DNA of 9,251 nucleotides from Comamonadaceae bacterium (GTDB lineage: Bacteria > Pseudomonadota > Gammaproteobacteria > Burkholderiales > Burkholderiaceae_C), in the NCBI GenBank assembly GCA_947458345.1, contig CANHBU010000047.1:1-9251 (forward strand), written 5' to 3'. The position numbers and the translations under genes were made by a program. The notes below the pieces were generated by a model, which was given only the letters and a program-made list of their open reading frames with translations, was not told where the DNA came from and ran no database searches. Of this stretch, positions 7,428 to 9,251 are shown piece after piece. Numbering within the stretch: position 1 is the first letter of the stretch; each line of letters begins with the position of its first letter.

Positions 7428-7443
7428 AGACCCGCTCAGTGGG
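7407..7443 (+). repeat. Long hairpin between kinase and regulator genes, kinase stop codon in its loop
   Basis: Bases 7407-7422 (CCCACTGAGCCGGTCT) pair with 7428-7443 (AGACCCGCTCAGTGGG): 15 pairs with a single C-C mismatch, around the 5-base loop CTTGA, which contains the TGA stop (7425-7427). The bases after it are GC-rich with no T tract, so it is not a classic terminator. It could act as a barrier to exonuclease, an RNase processing site or a partial attenuator that sets the ratio of kinase to regulator. A DNA operator is also possible. Confidence 0.8.
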
Positions 7444-7453
7444 CCGAGCGCAC

Positions 7454-7462
7454 TGCTATAAC
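7454..7462 (+). promoter_or_regulatory. Possible extended -10 promoter element (TGCTATAAC) for the response regulator gene
   Basis: TGCTATAAC at 7454-7462 matches the extended -10 form TGnTATAAT in all but the last base. No -35 hexamer is evident at 16-18 bases; instead the 3' arm of the hairpin (7428-7443) occupies that place. Transcription would begin near 7468, giving a leader of about 15 bases that still includes the ribosome binding site GGGA at 7474-7477. Confidence 0.3.
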
Positions 7463-7484
7463 AGGTGATCAACGGGACAGCTCC

Positions 7485-8159
7485 ATGGCAAACATTCTGG
7501 TGGTCGATGACGAACTGGGCATCCGCGACTTGCTCTCGGAAATTCTCAACGACGAGGGGCATCAGGTCGAATTGGCGGAAAACGCCGCCCAGGCCCGCGC
7601 GGTGCGTCAGCGCCTGCGACCCGATCTGGTGCTGCTCGACATTTGGATGCCCGATACCGACGGCGTGACGCTGCTCAAGGAGTGGTCGGCCGCGGGGCAT
7701 TTGAGCATGCCCGTCATCATGATGAGCGGCCATGCCACCATCGATACCGCGGTCGAGGCCACCCGCATCGGTGCGATGGCCTTCCTCGAAAAACCCATCA
7801 CCATGCAAAAGCTGCTGCAGGCGGTCGATCAAGGCCTAAGCCGCGGCATACCGAAAAAGCCGCCACCGAGCGTGCTGGCCAGCGTCGTTACGCTGGCAGC
7901 CCACACGCCCGCACCCGCCCAAACCAGCCCGGTCCGCTGCGAACCAGTCGGCCCGCAGTCGGTGCAGAGCTTTTCCCTCGAGAAACCGCTGCGCGATGCG
8001 CGCGATGAGTTCGAAAAAGCTTACTTTGAGTTTCACCTGCAGCGCGAGGGCGGCTCCATGACCCGCGTGGCCGACAAGACCGGCCTGGAGCGCACCCATC
8101 TGTACCGCAAACTCAAGCAACTGGGCGTCGACCTCAGCCGCGGCAAGCGCAGCGCTTGA
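7485..8159 (+). CDS. Short response regulator, REC plus Fis-type helix-turn-helix, without AAA+ domain (NtrX-like partner of the kinase)
   Basis: This 224-residue regulator should be phosphorylated by the adjacent kinase and bind DNA. The receiver domain (1-118) has the full active site: Asp8/Asp9, phospho-acceptor Asp52 (LVLLDIWMPDTDG), Ser81 (MMSGHAT) and Lys103 (FLEKPI). A Pro/Ala-rich linker covers about 120-168. The C-terminal 55 residues hold a Fis-type HTH (FEKAYFEFHLQREGGSM, then VADKTGLERTHLYRKLKQLG) as found at the end of NtrC-family activators. The central AAA+ ATPase domain of NtrX and NtrC is absent: no Walker A and no GAFTGA loop. It therefore cannot open sigma-54 promoters by the usual mechanism. 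It begins 57 bases after the kinase stop at ATG 7485 with GGGA 7 bases before it. In Burkholderiales such short forms follow NtrY-type kinases. No gene symbol is given because NtrX usually means the full-length form. Confidence 0.92.
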   Translation: MANILVVDDELGIRDLLSEILNDEGHQVELAENAAQARAVRQRLRPDLVLLDIWMPDTDGVTLLKEWSAAGHLSMPVIMMSGHATIDTAVEATRIGAMAFLEKPITMQKLLQAVDQGLSRGIPKKPPPSVLASVVTLAAHTPAPAQTSPVRCEPVGPQSVQSFSLEKPLRDARDEFEKAYFEFHLQREGGSMTRVADKTGLERTHLYRKLKQLGVDLSRGKRSA

Positions 8160-8185
8160 TCCTGCCCCATCCTCGCCTGATCCGC

Positions 8186-8200
8186 CCCCGCCGGGCGGGG
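8186..8200 (+). other. Small GC hairpin after the response regulator gene
   Basis: CCCCGC (8186-8191) and GCGGGG (8195-8200) form a 6-bp stem with a 3-base loop, 27 bases after the regulator stop. There is no T tract, so it is at best a weak or Rho-assisted transcript end. Confidence 0.3.
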
Positions 8201-8222
8201 CTGGAGGCGGCTGGCGCTCTGC

Positions 8223-8228
8223 TATACT
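8223..8228 (+). promoter_or_regulatory. -10 element (TATACT) of the tRNA-Phe promoter
   Basis: TATACT matches the -10 consensus in five of six bases and lies 10 bases before the mature tRNA 5' end, so transcription would start only a few bases before the tRNA. The -35 region is GC-rich (best candidate CTGGAG at 8201-8206, 16-base spacer) and poor. A GC-rich tract immediately after the -10 (GCGCCCC) fits a stringently controlled discriminator. Confidence 0.6.
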
Positions 8229-8238
8229 TGCGCCCCTT

Positions 8239-8314
<76 letters not shown>

Positions 8315-8320
8315 ATACCT

Positions 8321-8355
8321 AACGCCTGACCGATCTCGGTTGGGCGTTTTCGTTT
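8321..8355 (+). terminator. Rho-independent terminator after tRNA-Phe
   Basis: Bases 8321-8332 pair with 8337-8348 (12 pairs, two of them G-U) around the 4-base loop ATCT, and the stem runs into TTTT-CG-TTT at 8347-8355. It begins 6 bases after the CCA end of the tRNA, as expected for a single tRNA transcript. Confidence 0.85.
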
Positions 8356-8462
8356 GCGTAAAGCCGGCGGCACGCGGGGAAGGGAGCGCTCTGCGTGTGC
8401 TGCGGCCATCCCGGTAGGGACCTGATTTGTTCGCGGTTCGGATCGGCACCAGGGTGCAGGTA

Positions 8463-8483
8463 CTGTTCGAGGCGATCGAACAG
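8463..8483. repeat. 8-bp perfect inverted repeat between tRNA-Phe and the VOC gene
   Basis: CTGTTCGA (8463-8470) and TCGAACAG (8476-8483) are perfect inverted repeats with a 5-base spacer, 20 bases past the stop of the minus-strand VOC gene. No T tract follows on either strand. It may be a weak 3'-end hairpin of that gene or a protein-binding site. The rest of the 8356-8502 gap contains no gene or motif I can support. Confidence 0.35.
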
Positions 8484-8502
8484 CGGCTTTGGGCGCCGAT
8501 GA

Positions 8503-8946
8503 TCAGGCTGATTCCAACTCACCCGAAGGGTAGTTGAGCTCGATGACGACGTCGCTTGGATCATTGACGAAGATCTGGTGCAGACCCAGCAGCGGAACGG
8601 TCCGCTCCCGAAATTCGATGCCGGCGCGGGCCAATCGCTCGCGCATTTCCTCAACCCCGGTCGCAAAGAATGCGATGTGGTCGACGGTACCCGTGCCTTG
8701 CAGGGTGGACGGATCGCGGTCGCCCAGGTAGGTCTTGAGTCCTTCGGGGCCATTGAGGTCGATGCCGATCACGTGAACCGTTGCATTCTCGTACGAGCCA
8801 TGGTCGCCTGAATACAGCCAGGCGCCCGGGAAAGGAAATGGGGGGCGCGGTCCCTCGGTCAGGCCCATGACTTCGGTGTAGAAGCGACGGGTCGCATCAA
8901 GGTCGGTCGTTCGGATCGAGAAGTGGTTCAGTTGAGTGATCGGCAT
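8503..8946 (-). CDS. VOC family (glyoxalase/extradiol dioxygenase fold) protein
   Basis: This 147-residue cytoplasmic protein has the paired beta-alpha-beta-beta-beta layout of the vicinal oxygen chelate superfamily. The first module starts LNHFSIRTTDLDATRRFYTE with GLTEGPRP; the second starts TVDHIAFFATGVEEMRERLA and ends FVNDPSDVVIELNYP. Possible metal ligands are His8, His58, His90 and Glu136, in the places used by glyoxalase I and relatives, so a metal-dependent enzyme is likely. The substrate cannot be told: lactoylglutathione lyase, a dioxygenase or a resistance protein would all share these features. The single ATG at 8946 agrees with the domain start; the ribosome binding site is weak. 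It is transcribed towards the tRNA gene and lies 63 bases downstream of the LysR-type gene on the same strand, so the two may share a transcript. Confidence 0.9.
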   Translation of the reverse strand: MPITQLNHFSIRTTDLDATRRFYTEVMGLTEGPRPPFPFPGAWLYSGDHGSYENATVHVIGIDLNGPEGLKTYLGDRDPSTLQGTGTVDHIAFFATGVEEMRERLARAGIEFRERTVPLLGLHQIFVNDPSDVVIELNYPSGELESA

Positions 8947-9009
8947 GGCGGCAGATCATCGTCGTGCGGCGCCGCACTGTCAATCAGAACGATCGGTACA
9001 GGCAAAGGG

Positions 9010-9251
9010 TCAGCTGGCGGCGGCCGGCGACTTGTCCTGCTCGATCGGCTGTTGCGAGATGTCCATGCCCTGGCTGCAGCGCTTGAGGTAGTCCAGGAAA
9101 GCACGCACTTTCAGCGGAACATGGCGACCGCCCCGGTAGAGCGCATGGATTGGCTCGACCTTTTTTGACTGGTAGGGCTCGAGCAGTCTGATCAAGCGCC
9201 CTTCGGCAAGATCGGGGCCAGCGAAAAGTTCAGTGACTCGGCCGATGCCGT
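9010..9251 (-). CDS. LysR-type transcriptional regulator, C-terminal part, 5' end outside window
   Basis: The last 79 residues of a minus-strand protein are visible, ending at a stop whose complement is TCA 9010-9012. They match the end of the LysR substrate-binding domain: GIGRVTELFAGPDLAEGRLI, LLEPYQ, PIHALYRGGRHVPLKVRAFL, DYLK. The pattern of LIRLLEPY, then a short gap, then I-ALY followed by VPLKVRAFLDYL is typical of this family's C-terminus. After it comes a 20-residue polar tail ending SPAAAS. The DNA-binding half is beyond the window edge, so target genes and effector are unknown. It is directly upstream of, and on the same strand as, the VOC gene rather than divergent from it, so co-transcription is more likely than the classic LysR divergent control. 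Confidence 0.9.
   Translation of the reverse strand, partial: GIGRVTELFAGPDLAEGRLIRLLEPYQSKKVEPIHALYRGGRHVPLKVRAFLDYLKRCSQGMDISQQPIEQDKSPAAAS

Overview
The window looks like a chromosomal segment of a high-GC betaproteobacterium, most likely Burkholderiales. The evidence is the strong G/C bias at codon third positions, the betaproteobacterial character of the RpoC C-terminus, and the gene order rsmB - DUF4390 - ntrY-like kinase - short REC-Fis regulator, which I know from Burkholderiales. No mobile element, CRISPR array or phage gene is visible.

Layout. (1) Positions 1-641 hold the 3' end of rpoC, followed by a strong intrinsic terminator (673-708). (2) Positions 828-1385 encode a small membrane-anchored, divergent LemA-like protein; a 15-bp perfect hairpin lies at the end of its coding sequence. 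(3) Positions 1554-3177 hold a flavocytochrome c sulfide dehydrogenase pair: a monoheme cytochrome c subunit (fccA-like) and a flavoprotein subunit (fccB-like) that keeps all three key cysteines. The flavoprotein carries a twin-arginine signal that also contains a lipobox. (4) Positions 3216-8159 hold four tightly packed genes: rsmB (16S rRNA m5C967 methyltransferase), an exported DUF4390 protein, an NtrY-type sensor kinase, and a REC-Fis response regulator without an AAA+ domain. The first three overlap or nearly overlap; the fourth is separated by a 16-position hairpin whose loop holds the kinase stop codon. (5) Positions 8239-8314 hold tRNA-Phe(GAA) with its own -10 element and terminator. 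(6) On the minus strand are a VOC/glyoxalase-fold protein (8503-8946) and, upstream of it, the 3' end of a LysR-type regulator (9010-9251, cut by the window edge).

How they work together. FccA and FccB would oxidise sulfide in the periplasm and pass electrons to the cytochrome c pool. The kinase and regulator form a two-component pair, possibly co-translated with the DUF4390 protein. The LysR regulator and the VOC protein may share a minus-strand transcript. No terminator is visible between fccB and rsmB, so sulfide oxidation and the rsmB-ntrYX block could share transcripts.

I do not see a clearly new biological system. The most unusual items are two strong hairpins at or near stop codons (1334-1371 and 7407-7443), the lipobox in FccB, the acceptor-stem mismatch in tRNA-Phe, and the response regulator without an ATPase domain.
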